Shown here: one piece after another, positions 46,430-55,239 of the stretch
Position numbering within the stretch: position 1 is the first letter of the stretch
How the letters are laid out: every line of letters begins with the position of its first letter
Notes under the pieces: generated by a model
The model's database searches: none
Seen by the model: the letters and a program-made list of their open reading frames with translations, nothing else
Told to the model about the DNA's origin: nothing
Translations under genes and position numbers: made by a program
Origin: Paenibacillus polygoni
GTDB lineage: Bacteria; Bacillota; Bacilli; Paenibacillales; Paenibacillaceae
Direction: 5' to 3'
Length of the DNA stretch: 64,000 bases
Assembly (NCBI RefSeq): GCF_030263935.1
Contig: NZ_CP127162.1
Span: 3,667,501 to 3,731,500, forward strand

Positions 46430-47701
46430 CTATATCAATTCACTGAACATATTTTTTAAGCGTTCGAAAAACCCCGGTTTTTGTTCTTCTTCCGGAGCCG
46501 GATTCGGCTTAACTCGATTGGTTGGTTTTTTGTTATTGCCTCCGCCACCAGGATTATTATTCGCTGGTCTTACTTTGATACCACGAATGACATTATGCAA
46601 AATCCCTACACCGCTCGTATAGCCTGGATCCCTTACACCGATATAATCCGGCACTGCAATTCTAACGGAAGCAGCAAGTTCATGTCTAGCAACCTGTAAC
46701 ACACCTGGCATCGCTACAGTACCGCCTGTTAGTATATAACCTCCAGGTAGCTCTGTATAACCCAGTCGCTTTACTTCCTGATGAATTAATTGGAAGATTT
46801 CTTGCACACGAGGTTCTATGATCGCTGCCAAATCTTCCTGAGTAAATTCTTTATCCACGTTACTGCCAATACGTGTTACTTTGAATACAACATCACTAGC
46901 TGCATCATCAAGCCAAGCACAACCATACTTAAGCTTGACCTTCTCAGCTTGCTCTGTCAAGGTTCGCAGTCCGTAAGCAATATCGTTAGTAACAAACTCC
47001 CCGCCGATTGGCAGTGTCGAAGTTGCAACCATTGAGCCTTCCTCAAACACAGCAATCGTGGTCATTCCTGCACCGATATCAACCAGTACAGAACCCATTC
47101 CTTTTTCATCTTTGGATAAGGACAACAGCCCTGCTCCAAGAGACATGAGCACCAGATCTTTCACTTTCAGTCCTGATTTCTCAACGCAGCGCAACAAGTT
47201 ATGTATGGCAGTCTTCGCCCCTGTAATGATCGTCGCTTCAACTTCAAGACGAACACCGATCATACCGCGAGGATCCTGAATTCCTTCAAGACCATCAACT
47301 ACATACTGCCTTGCCACAACATCTATGATCTCGCGTTCCGGCGGGATCGCGATGACTTCTGCTGCTTTCAACACCCGTTCCATGTCTTCTTCACCGATCT
47401 CGCGGTCCTCATTTGATACTGCCACAACACCGTGACTTGTCATAAGCCCGATATGATTTCCAGAGATCCCGACATAAACTTCGGATATTTGAATACCAAC
47501 CATACGTTCCGCGTGATCTACTGCGTTGCGGATCGATTGTACAGTCTGGTCAATGTCTACAATTGCACCTTTACGAATTCCTTCTGAGTCGGCAGATCCA
47601 ACTCCAATAATATTAAAGGTTCCATTATTAATTTCCCCAATAATAGCCCGAACTTTGGATGTACCGATGTCCAAACTAACAATGATGTCATTGTTGCTCA
47701 A
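46430..47701 (-). CDS. ftsA: Cell division protein FtsA
   Basis: A 423-residue actin-like protein that anchors FtsZ to the membrane. ATPase motifs: IVSLDIGTSKVRAIIGEI, VLVDIGAGMTTIAVF and YILTGGTVAMPGV. The SHS2 1C domain is at about 80-165. The C-terminus is a Pro/Asn/Gly linker, then the amphipathic membrane helix FFERLKNMFSELI. The start codon is TTG, with AGGAGG 10 nt upstream; no ATG in frame is better. A 358-bp spacer upstream separates it from divIB. Confidence 0.97.
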   Translation of the reverse strand: MSNNDIIVSLDIGTSKVRAIIGEINNGTFNIIGVGSADSEGIRKGAIVDIDQTVQSIRNAVDHAERMVGIQISEVYVGISGNHIGLMTSHGVVAVSNEDREIGEEDMERVLKAAEVIAIPPEREIIDVVARQYVVDGLEGIQDPRGMIGVRLEVEATIITGAKTAIHNLLRCVEKSGLKVKDLVLMSLGAGLLSLSKDEKGMGSVLVDIGAGMTTIAVFEEGSMVATSTLPIGGEFVTNDIAYGLRTLTEQAEKVKLKYGCAWLDDAASDVVFKVTRIGSNVDKEFTQEDLAAIIEPRVQEIFQLIHQEVKRLGYTELPGGYILTGGTVAMPGVLQVARHELAASVRIAVPDYIGVRDPGYTSGVGILHNVIRGIKVRPANNNPGGGGNNKKPTNRVKPNPAPEEEQKPGFFERLKNMFSELI

Positions 47702-48059
47702 GTCTGTGGCACCTCCTGACTCCGATTAATATACGTTCTTTTAAACAAACACTCTCTACATATTCAACACGTTTAAGGCTTTCCCTCTTTTTTCAACAAA
47801 TTTTTTGGGTGCCTTCAGGGTGGAGATAATAAGCTCCTGTTAACTGCCTTTACTCAGTTGATAGGAGATGAGTCTCCTAATTGTCTCTAAGTTTGTTCAC
47901 GAGTTTAACCGTCACAAACGATTCTAGTCAAATTTCAAAGAAAAAAGAAGGAAATGATAGCAAGATGCATATAGTGTAAAGTGTAACATTTTTTCATACG
48001 ATCAGAAAGTGCTATCTTCACACGTCCATTGTTTTCCATTAGAATTGCATGAATTTGGA
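47702..48059 (-). other. Non-coding spacer between divIB and ftsA
   Basis: No credible ORF. On the minus strand two weak sigma-A candidates have 17-bp spacers (TTGACT or TTGTTG with TTAAAC). Near 47820-47880 there are repeated GGAGA/TCTCC blocks, including AGGAGATGAGTCTCCT at 47863-47878, able to form alternative hairpins. Promoters for ftsAZ are expected here, and a SigH site would be plausible, but I cannot identify one. Confidence 0.5.
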
Positions 48060-48824
48060 TCATTCAACTGTCTCTACTTCCTCATCTTCCTCTGTATCTG
48101 GAATAAAGGGTTCATAGGAGTCTGCTTCAAGCATGGTGATGATCCCTGGTTTTTCCGTTTCAATTACTTGATTTAAATAGCTTACCTTATCTTCTAACAA
48201 GGACACCGTAGTAATTACTTCAAACTGTGATTTTGTGTAAAGTTTAATCCGATCAGGAAACGACGGGGTAGGCGATGGCATAATTTCAGAAATATCTGTG
48301 GTAAGTTCATTAGGTATGTTCTTAAGGATCTCAGACAACTCTGTTTTTAGCGGATTGCCATCCTCCCAATGTGTCAAGATCGGTTTTTCTACGGAAATTC
48401 CGCGGTCAGGAAGCGTAACACTCACTCCACTGGATAAAATAGCATGAAGGTGTCCGTCTGCAGCCAGTTCGTAAGCTACTGGATCGTATTCTTTAATGTG
48501 GATTACGATTGTACCCGGGAACTGCTTGTCCACTGTTGCCTCAGATACAGAAGGCATCTCTTCCAACTTCTTCTCTATATCACTGCCATTATCACTAAAA
48601 AACGGATTACCCACTTGAAGGCCGCTCTTTGCTAAAATCTCATCTTTAGTAGTAAACACATTTCCATCAATCTGAACCTGGGAAATTTTGCTGACTGGCG
48701 ATCTGAAAAATATAACAGCAAGCATAGCAATAAATAAAAGGATGAGAATCGTGATTAGTTTACGGCTTGTTTTACGTTTTGGCATGCTCTCTTTTTTGAG
48801 AGCGGGCAATTGATTTTTTGGCAT
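48060..48824 (-). CDS. divIB: Division protein DivIB/FtsQ
   Basis: A 254-residue bitopic membrane protein: a basic cytoplasmic start (KKESMPKRKTSRK), one helix LITILILLFIAMLAVIFF, a POTRA domain (ISQVQIDGNVFTTKDEILAK), an FtsQ beta domain (LPDRGISVEKPILTHWEDG) and an acidic tail. It stabilises the FtsL-DivIC complex in septation. I prefer ATG 48824, with GGAG at 9 nt, over ATG 48839, which has only AGGG. It follows murA behind a perfect 8-bp hairpin. Confidence 0.92.
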   Translation of the reverse strand: MPKNQLPALKKESMPKRKTSRKLITILILLFIAMLAVIFFRSPVSKISQVQIDGNVFTTKDEILAKSGLQVGNPFFSDNGSDIEKKLEEMPSVSEATVDKQFPGTIVIHIKEYDPVAYELAADGHLHAILSSGVSVTLPDRGISVEKPILTHWEDGNPLKTELSEILKNIPNELTTDISEIMPSPTPSFPDRIKLYTKSQFEVITTVSLLEDKVSYLNQVIETEKPGIITMLEADSYEPFIPDTEEDEEVETVE

Positions 48825-48851
48825 AAATCTCCGCTCCATAAAAGCCCTATT

Positions 48852-48872
48852 GTCCCCTCAAAAAGAGGGGAC
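48852..48872 (-). other. Hairpin just before divIB
   Basis: GTCCCCTC and its complement GAGGGGAC with a 5-nt loop, directly upstream of the divIB ribosome binding site. There is no T-tract on the minus strand, so a terminator role is unlikely; it may affect translation or mRNA stability. Confidence 0.6.
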
Positions 48873-48955
48873 TTTCAAGGCAAGTTTGTGCTTAAAATGA
48901 TACTGATTGGAATATATATAAGCATCGTTATTCTCACTGACCAGGGGGATAACAA

Positions 48956-50227
48956 TTACGGTGCAACAAAGCTCACTGGCTGACGTTCCACAGAAGCCCC
49001 AAGTGATTGAAACAACTGCTCAATTCGATCATAACCCCGATCAATATGATGCACTTGTTCAACGACGGTTCTTCCTTGTGCGGCAAGTCCTGCAATCACA
49101 AGCGCAGCACCGGCGCGTAAATCGGTTGCTTCTACTGTGGCCCCATAAAGCCGCGGAACACCACGTATAAAAGCAGCGTTCATATCAACAGAAATATCAG
49201 CACCCATTACATTCAGTTCATCAACATGCTTAAATCTTGCTTCGAAGACGGTCTCTTTCATTACACTAAATCCATCTGCCAAACTGAGTAACACCATAAC
49301 CTGTGATTGAAGATCTGTAGGAAACGAAGGGTATGGTGAAGTAACAATACGATCAACCGCTTTAGGTCGCCCCAAACAGCTTACGTTTATTATATCATTG
49401 CATACACTCGTTTGAACACCGGCGCGCTTCAGCACATGGATAAGAGAATTTAAGTGCGATGGATTGCAGTGAGTAAGAGTGACATTTCCCCTTGTTGCAG
49501 CAGCAGCAATCAGCACTGTACCTGCCACAATCCGGTCCGGTATAATCTCATAGGTACAAGAGGTTAATGAATCGACTCCGTGAATCGTAATGGTACTCGT
49601 GCCCGCTCCGATAATGTTCGCACCCATTGCATTCAAGAAATTTTGAAGATCCTGAATCTCGGGTTCTCTTGCAGCATTCGTGATCGTTGTCGTCCCTCTG
49701 GCTGTTGCAGCAGCCATCATGATATTTTCCGTGGCCCCGACACTTGGAAAATCAAGTTGTACATCTGCACCGATTAGTTTCTTGGCACGGCAAGTAATTT
49801 GAGAATCCTTCTCCTCAATCACCGCACCCAGCGCCTCGAGTCCTCTCAAATGCAGATCTATCTTTCTTTCCCCGATCGCACATCCTCCAGGCTGATAGAT
49901 GGACACTTCACCAAATCTGGCAAGCAAAGGACCCATTAAAAAAATGGAGGAGCGCATCTTGCTCATTAAGTCTTCCGGTACTCTAGCAGAACTGACTAAG
50001 GATGTGTCGATGGTTACTTTTCCTGAGTCATGTTTTGCACCACATCCGAGCCGTTCTAAAATGTGTAACATTACCTCAATGTCGAGCAAATGAGGTACAT
50101 TATGGAGCTGCGTGTTTCCTTCTGCAAGTAAACTTGCTGCCATGATAGGCAAAGCAGCATTTTTAGCTCCATGGATACGTATGGATCCTGATAGGGGTTT
50201 CCCGCCTTCAATCACCAATTTGTCCAA
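48956..50227 (-). CDS. murA: UDP-N-acetylglucosamine 1-carboxyvinyltransferase MurA
   Basis: A 423-residue enzyme of the EPSP synthase fold that transfers enolpyruvate from PEP to UDP-GlcNAc, the first committed wall step. KNAALPIMAASLL holds the catalytic Lys and QPGGCAIGERKIDLHLRG the active-site Cys (the fosfomycin target). The protein should start at TTG 50227 (MDKLVIEGG), with GGAGG 8 nt upstream; an in-frame GTG three codons earlier is inside that site. In Bacillus subtilis this position between murG and divIB holds murB. A second copy elsewhere is common in this phylum. Confidence 0.96.
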   Translation of the reverse strand: MDKLVIEGGKPLSGSIRIHGAKNAALPIMAASLLAEGNTQLHNVPHLLDIEVMLHILERLGCGAKHDSGKVTIDTSLVSSARVPEDLMSKMRSSIFLMGPLLARFGEVSIYQPGGCAIGERKIDLHLRGLEALGAVIEEKDSQITCRAKKLIGADVQLDFPSVGATENIMMAAATARGTTTITNAAREPEIQDLQNFLNAMGANIIGAGTSTITIHGVDSLTSCTYEIIPDRIVAGTVLIAAAATRGNVTLTHCNPSHLNSLIHVLKRAGVQTSVCNDIINVSCLGRPKAVDRIVTSPYPSFPTDLQSQVMVLLSLADGFSVMKETVFEARFKHVDELNVMGADISVDMNAAFIRGVPRLYGATVEATDLRAGAALVIAGLAAQGRTVVEQVHHIDRGYDRIEQLFQSLGASVERQPVSFVAP

Positions 50228-50559
50228 GTGTATCACCTCCGAGTTTACCCGTTCACCCTAGTTCTTGATCGCTTCGACCCGGTTTATACCGTCCATTTCA
50301 TGCCTGATCGAGAGCATCCACAAGGTAGAACGTCCTCTGCTGTTTCTCTCCAGGAAGCGCATCAGCGTGATCTAGACACTGCTTTGCCATCCCATCAAGT
50401 CAGTTCAGCGGATAATAGTATTGTTTATGACACACCCGGACATTTACTTCGTCCAAAAGGGGAATGTCACAATTGATAAGGTATCTTATGTAAAGAGTAC
50501 CTTGTGTGTGACAATCGCCCAGGAACCGTTTTACATTACATGGGGACTTTTATATTCTA
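50228..50559 (-). other. Spacer between murG and murA
   Basis: No convincing gene. A plus-strand ORF of 82 codons (50228-50476) has no ribosome binding site and odd composition. On the minus strand there is a hairpin AAGGTATC...GAGTACCTT (50478-50503) about 250 nt before murA. A weak TTGTCA element overlaps it. A promoter for murA-divIB could lie here but is not clear. Confidence 0.4.
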
Positions 50560-51669
50560 TTATTTATTTTTCGCAATACGTTTCATTTCAGCTACTAATA
50601 AGGAGGCAGAATCCGGTTTTCCGAGACGCTTTGAAGCTTCCATCATAGAACGCTGAATCTTCTCATCTTTCATGATATCTTCGATATTCTGAAATAAAGC
50701 AATACCCGTAAGATCCTTCTCAAGCAGCATCCGAGCTGCTCCTGCTTTTTCAAGCGTCCTTGCATTCGCTTCTTGATGGTTATTGGTTACATTCGGTGAA
50801 GGAATGAGAATAGCAGGAATTCCAAGCGAGGTAATCTCCGCAAGAAAAGAAGCGCCGGCCCGGTTAACGATTAACGAGGTAGCTGCCAGCACCTCAGGCA
50901 TGTTGTGCACGTACGGTAGAACATGCAGATAACTTGGAATATGTCCTAAACGTTCCTTTATTGCCTGAAGGGTTGATTCATAATAGCCATCTCCTGTTAC
51001 GTATACCACATGGATCTCGCCTAAATTCTTTAGCTGATCTGCCATTTGAATCATTGCATCATTGATTGCTTTAGCTCCTCTGCTGCCTCCAACAATCAGT
51101 ACTACTTTACTTCCTTTCGGAATACCAAGCGAAGCAAATCCACGCTCTGGGTTCGCATGTTGTACCGTAGTAGCACGCGGATTACCGGTATATATGGTGT
51201 TCTTTGCGGAAGAGAAGGCTTTCTCCGCTCCTTCAAAGCTAACAGCCACCGTATCGACGTACCGACTCAAAAACTTGTTGGTGAGCCCAGGAATTGCATT
51301 TTGTTCATGTATAATGCTTGGAATGCCCAGCTTTGCTGCAGCATACACAACAGGACCGCATACATAACCGCCAGTACCCACCACTACATCGGGTTTAAAT
51401 TCCTTCAGCATTTTTCTAGATTCCTTTACTGCTTCAAGAAAACGAAGGATCGTTTTCACATTATCAAAAGATAACTTTCTTTTGAAACCAGATATTTCAA
51501 TCGATTGAAAAGGGATGTTCTCTTGCGGAACAAGTTTGCTTTCGAGCCCCTTTTTACCTCCGATATATAAAAATTCCGCCGTGTTATCTTCTGATTCTAA
51601 TTGTCTTGCGACAGCAACAGCCGGATAGATATGTCCGCCTGTGCCCCCGCCGGTTAGTACAACGCGCAT
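50560..51669 (-). CDS. murG: UDP-N-acetylglucosamine transferase MurG
   Basis: A 369-residue peripheral membrane glycosyltransferase (GT28) that makes lipid II from lipid I. The N-terminal domain has VLTGGGTGGHIYPAVAVARQ, and HEQNAIPGLTNKFL. The C-terminal UDP-GlcNAc site has VGGSRGAKAINDAMIQ, with NRAGASFLAEITSLGIPAIL. The ATG at 51669 has GAGGTGA 8 nt upstream; the earlier in-frame GTG is inside it. It overlaps the end of the ftsW-type gene at the ribosome binding site. Confidence 0.97.
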   Translation of the reverse strand: MRVVLTGGGTGGHIYPAVAVARQLESEDNTAEFLYIGGKKGLESKLVPQENIPFQSIEISGFKRKLSFDNVKTILRFLEAVKESRKMLKEFKPDVVVGTGGYVCGPVVYAAAKLGIPSIIHEQNAIPGLTNKFLSRYVDTVAVSFEGAEKAFSSAKNTIYTGNPRATTVQHANPERGFASLGIPKGSKVVLIVGGSRGAKAINDAMIQMADQLKNLGEIHVVYVTGDGYYESTLQAIKERLGHIPSYLHVLPYVHNMPEVLAATSLIVNRAGASFLAEITSLGIPAILIPSPNVTNNHQEANARTLEKAGAARMLLEKDLTGIALFQNIEDIMKDEKIQRSMMEASKRLGKPDSASLLVAEMKRIAKNK

Positions 51670-51677
51670 GAATATCG

Positions 51678-52775
51678 TCACCTCGCATAACGTGATAAAT
51701 TAAGTAAAATTCCTAGTGCTGTAAGCATCAGCGTCAGAGATGAACCTCCATAACTGATTAACGGGAGCGTAATTCCCGTAACAGGCATCAGCCCGATAAC
51801 AACTCCAATATTAATGATGACCTGAACAGCAACCATTCCCACAATCCCTACCCCAAGCAGACTTCCAAAAGCATCCGGAATCGTCATCGCAACTCGCATT
51901 CCTCTCCATACCAGCATCAAAAAGAGCATAAGTACGATGAGACCGCCTATAAACCCGAGTTCTTCCGCTAGAATAGAAAAAATAAAGTCCGTTTGCGGTT
52001 CTGGAACATAACTATATTTCTGTCGGCTCATTCCAAGACCCAGCCCTCCAAGGCCCCCTGGACCGATCGCGTATAGGGATTGGAGAATTTGATAACCAGA
52101 GCCCAGCGGATCTGACCAGGGATCAAGAAAAGCGGTGATCCGCTGCAGGCGATAAGGTGCTGCTGCGATAAGGCCCGCAAAACCCACTAACCCGCCCAAA
52201 CCTAGCAACAGTAAATGTTTCATTCTTGCCCCCGCTGTAAAAATAATCAGCATAGAAGCTCCCATCATTACCGTGCCGGTACCAAGGTCTGGCTGAAGCA
52301 TAATAAGAGCAAATGCGGTTCCCATTAAAGCAAGCGGCGGCAATAATCCCGATGTGAAATTTTTAATTGCATCCGGGTCTTTACTGAGCCATTTGGCCAG
52401 AAATAAGATCATCCCGAGCTTCATAAACTCGGAGGGCTGAATACCGAACGAACTGATTCCGAGCCAACTTCTCGCTCCGCCGCGAACAACGCCGACTCCA
52501 GGAATCAATACGATAATAAGCAAGATAAAGCAAAAAACAAGGATATACTTTGCATAATTGCGCCAAATCCGGTAATCCACATTGGCAGTGAAGAACATGG
52601 CAGCTAGCCCCAGCCCCGCAAATAACAACTGCCTCTTTACAAAATAGAAAGAGTCGCCGTATTGACGGAAAGCGAGGACAGAACCCGCACTGTATACCAT
52701 TACAAGACCGATGGCAAGTAAAGATACAATGCAGATGATCAGCCAAAAATCGGGCGCTGGACGGGTCTGTTTCAT
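51678..52775 (-). CDS. FtsW/SpoVE-family lipid II polymerase (SEDS protein)
   Basis: A 365-residue SEDS glycosyltransferase with about ten membrane helices. Conserved features: MVYSAGSVLAF in helix 1, RGGARSWLGI and SFGIQPSEFMKLGMI, LQPDLGTGTVMM, and the large outer loop with YKYSYVPEPQTDFIF-type sequence (QKYSYVPEPQTDFIFSILAEELGF), then MPVTGITLPLISYGGSS. Members polymerise glycan with a partner PBP. Position between murD and murG matches Bacillus spoVE, while motif content fits FtsW equally; the paralogue cannot be settled here. Confidence 0.93.
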   Translation of the reverse strand: MKQTRPAPDFWLIICIVSLLAIGLVMVYSAGSVLAFRQYGDSFYFVKRQLLFAGLGLAAMFFTANVDYRIWRNYAKYILVFCFILLIIVLIPGVGVVRGGARSWLGISSFGIQPSEFMKLGMILFLAKWLSKDPDAIKNFTSGLLPPLALMGTAFALIMLQPDLGTGTVMMGASMLIIFTAGARMKHLLLLGLGGLVGFAGLIAAAPYRLQRITAFLDPWSDPLGSGYQILQSLYAIGPGGLGGLGLGMSRQKYSYVPEPQTDFIFSILAEELGFIGGLIVLMLFLMLVWRGMRVAMTIPDAFGSLLGVGIVGMVAVQVIINIGVVIGLMPVTGITLPLISYGGSSLTLMLTALGILLNLSRYAR

Positions 52776-52824
52776 TGGAGGCCACCTCTTACATATGTAG
52801 TAGGGGCTTATCCAACCCCCCTAC

Positions 52825-54246
52825 TTACAGGTTATGCACCGCCTCTTTAAAAATGCGTCCACGCTCTTCAAAGGAAGAATACATATCCCAACTTGCGCAT
52901 GCAGGGGATAAGAGAACCACATCTCCAGGTACAGCTAACGAAGCGGCTATCGAAACAGCCTTTCTTAGTGTATCAGCGGCATCTACCTCATTATCGACAA
53001 CCTCTATTTCCTTTAATCCGGCAAGTTTCGCAACTTCCGCGAGTTTGTCTTTCGTTTGACCCAGCAAAACGACAGCTTTTACTCTTTCACTGAAAACAGG
53101 GAGTAAATCCATATAATCCGATCCTCGGTCAAGCCCCCCTGCAATCAGGACAATTGGTTTCTTAAACGAGGTAAGTGCCATCGTTGTCGCTTTGGCATTG
53201 GTTGCCTTGGAATTGTTATAGTATGCCGTTTCGTTACGGGTAAGAACGTACTCGAGACGATGTTCTACCCCTCTAAAAGCAGATAGCGGTCCGTGAAGCA
53301 CATCTGGTGATGCGCCAGCAGCAATAGCTATGGCACAAGATGCAAGTGCGTTATCTACATTGAATCGTCCTGGGATTGCAATCTGATCCACAGTTATAAT
53401 CGGGTGAACCTTGCCTTCCTTATCCCGATAAACAACGGTTCTATTAATCTCATCCTCTACATTTGCTACATAAGGAGGATCAGCATAAACACCGGTTTGG
53501 AGCGTCTCCGTCATCGAAAAAGGAATCAATTCCGCTTTGATATAAGGAATAAGCTGTCTGCATACCGGGTCATCCCAGTTTAGAACAGCCTTGTCTTTTT
53601 CCGTCTGATTCCGAAAGAGTTTTGCTTTTGAAGCTACGTAATCTTCCATTCCTCCGTGGTAATCGAGGTGAGTCTCAGATACATTGAGAAGGCAGCTTAT
53701 CGCCGGTTTGAAGTCTGTCGTCCCTTTTAGCTGAAAACTGCTCAGTTCAACAACCATAATATCCTTCTCTGTAGCTGCGGTAGCCGCTTCTGAAAGAGGT
53801 GTTCCAATGTTACCGGCAACAATCGGCGATAAGCCGGCTGCATCCAGCATCATTCCCACCCAAGTGGTCGTTGTTGTCTTTCCATTTGAGCCGGTAATAC
53901 CGATGATCGGTGCCTTGCACAAGTGATAGGCTACTTCTACCTCAGTGACTACCTCAATACCAAGCTCAAGTGCCTTCTGAATTGGTGCCACTTTGTAAGG
54001 TATGCCCGGATTTTTTACGAGCAGAGCAACCTCTTCGTTAATGAGGTCATCTGGGTGACCTCCACATAGAACAGAAATTCCCAAAGCCTCCAATTCGGAT
54101 GCTTCGGGACACTGTTCTCTTTCTTTTTGGTCATTTACGGTCACATGAGCTCCAGCTTGATGGAGCACTTTAGCAACTTGAACGCCGCTCTTGGCAAGGC
54201 CAAGGACCACGACGTTCTTTCCTTTGTAATTCTCCGGATGATTCAT
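52825..54246 (-). CDS. murD: UDP-MurNAc-L-alanine:D-glutamate ligase MurD
   Basis: A 473-residue cytoplasmic Mur ligase. An N-terminal Rossmann domain binds the nucleotide sugar (VVVLGLAKSGVQVAKVL). The ATP loop is ITGSNGKTTTTTWVG, and later LNVSETHLDYHGGMEDYV and YYNNSKATNAKAT are typical MurD motifs. The start at 54246 has AAGGGG 8 nt upstream; 27 upstream in-frame codons overlap mraY and were dropped. It follows mraY by 2 bp. Confidence 0.97.
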   Translation of the reverse strand: MNHPENYKGKNVVVLGLAKSGVQVAKVLHQAGAHVTVNDQKEREQCPEASELEALGISVLCGGHPDDLINEEVALLVKNPGIPYKVAPIQKALELGIEVVTEVEVAYHLCKAPIIGITGSNGKTTTTTWVGMMLDAAGLSPIVAGNIGTPLSEAATAATEKDIMVVELSSFQLKGTTDFKPAISCLLNVSETHLDYHGGMEDYVASKAKLFRNQTEKDKAVLNWDDPVCRQLIPYIKAELIPFSMTETLQTGVYADPPYVANVEDEINRTVVYRDKEGKVHPIITVDQIAIPGRFNVDNALASCAIAIAAGASPDVLHGPLSAFRGVEHRLEYVLTRNETAYYNNSKATNAKATTMALTSFKKPIVLIAGGLDRGSDYMDLLPVFSERVKAVVLLGQTKDKLAEVAKLAGLKEIEVVDNEVDAADTLRKAVSIAASLAVPGDVVLLSPACASWDMYSSFEERGRIFKEAVHNL

Positions 54247-54248
54247 AA

Positions 54249-55217
54249 TTACAACCCCTTGTAGATGAAGAGTCCGAGTCCTGCAAGCAACAGTCCTACG
54301 GCCCAAAACGTAATAACAACACGCCATTCAGACCACCCAGACAATTCGAAATGATGGTGGATCGGGCTCATTTTAAATACCCGCTTGCCTCTTGTTTTAA
54401 AAGAAATGACCTGGATGACAACGGACAGCATTTCTACAACGAAAACACCGCCGATGACTAGAAACAGAAGTTCCGTCTTCGTAACAATGGCAATAGCGCC
54501 AATTGCACCGCCAATGGCCAGTGAACCTGTATCCCCCATAAACACTTTGGCAGGATGCGCATTGTATACTAGAAAACCAAGTACTGCACCGATCATTGCA
54601 GCAGCACATACCGCGGCAGGAAGGGAAGTTGCCTGCATTGCCACAATCGCAAATGCACCAAATGCGATGGCACTTACTCCAGAAAGCAATCCATCAAGGC
54701 CATCTGTAAAGTTAACTGCATTACTAATAGCAAGCATCATGATGACAATAAACGGATAGTAAAACCAGCCGCCAAAATCAAAACCAAAATCCGTTCCTGG
54801 CACGGAAATTTCCGTACTATGTCCGTTTTGAATAAGCAAGAAAGACATAATTGCAGCAAAAACCAATTGACCGATGAGTTTTTGCCTTGCTGTCAGACCA
54901 AGCGATCTTCTAGCGACAATTTTAATATAATCATCGAGAAATCCAATGAGACCAAACCCTAAAGTAGCCACGAGCAGAACATAAAAATCTGTGTTTTTTA
55001 CAGGAGCAAACTTTAGGAATGCAAGTGTAAATGCCAAGACGATAACGACGCCGCCCATCGTAGGCGTGCCTGATTTTTTAAGATGGCTCTTCGGTCCATC
55101 CTCTCTGACCTGCTGTCCAAACTTCATTCTTCTTAAAAGCGGAATAAGCAAAGGGGCTGCAATCACTGCAAGAATAAAAGAAACCCCGATTGTTAAGAGC
55201 ATTAATTGAAAATCCAT
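54249..55217 (-). CDS. mraY: Phospho-MurNAc-pentapeptide translocase MraY
   Basis: A 322-residue integral membrane enzyme that attaches UDP-MurNAc-pentapeptide to undecaprenyl phosphate, giving lipid I. About ten helices are present. Catalytic signatures are [30 protein letters not shown] with the DD pair, [27 protein letters not shown], and [15 protein letters not shown]. Length is typical. It lies between murF and murD in the Bacillus-like order. Confidence 0.97.
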   Translation of the reverse strand: MDFQLMLLTIGVSFILAVIAAPLLIPLLRRMKFGQQVREDGPKSHLKKSGTPTMGGVVIVLAFTLAFLKFAPVKNTDFYVLLVATLGFGLIGFLDDYIKIVARRSLGLTARQKLIGQLVFAAIMSFLLIQNGHSTEISVPGTDFGFDFGGWFYYPFIVIMMLAISNAVNFTDGLDGLLSGVSAIAFGAFAIVAMQATSLPAAVCAAAMIGAVLGFLVYNAHPAKVFMGDTGSLAIGGAIGAIAIVTKTELLFLVIGGVFVVEMLSVVIQVISFKTRGKRVFKMSPIHHHFELSGWSEWRVVITFWAVGLLLAGLGLFIYKGL

Positions 55218-55239
55218 GAAAACACCTCTCTAGTTAACT

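Noticed and set aside
50228..50476. Plus-strand ORF of 82 codons in the murG-murA spacer
   Set aside because: No ribosome binding site, odd composition and opposite to all neighbours; likely chance.
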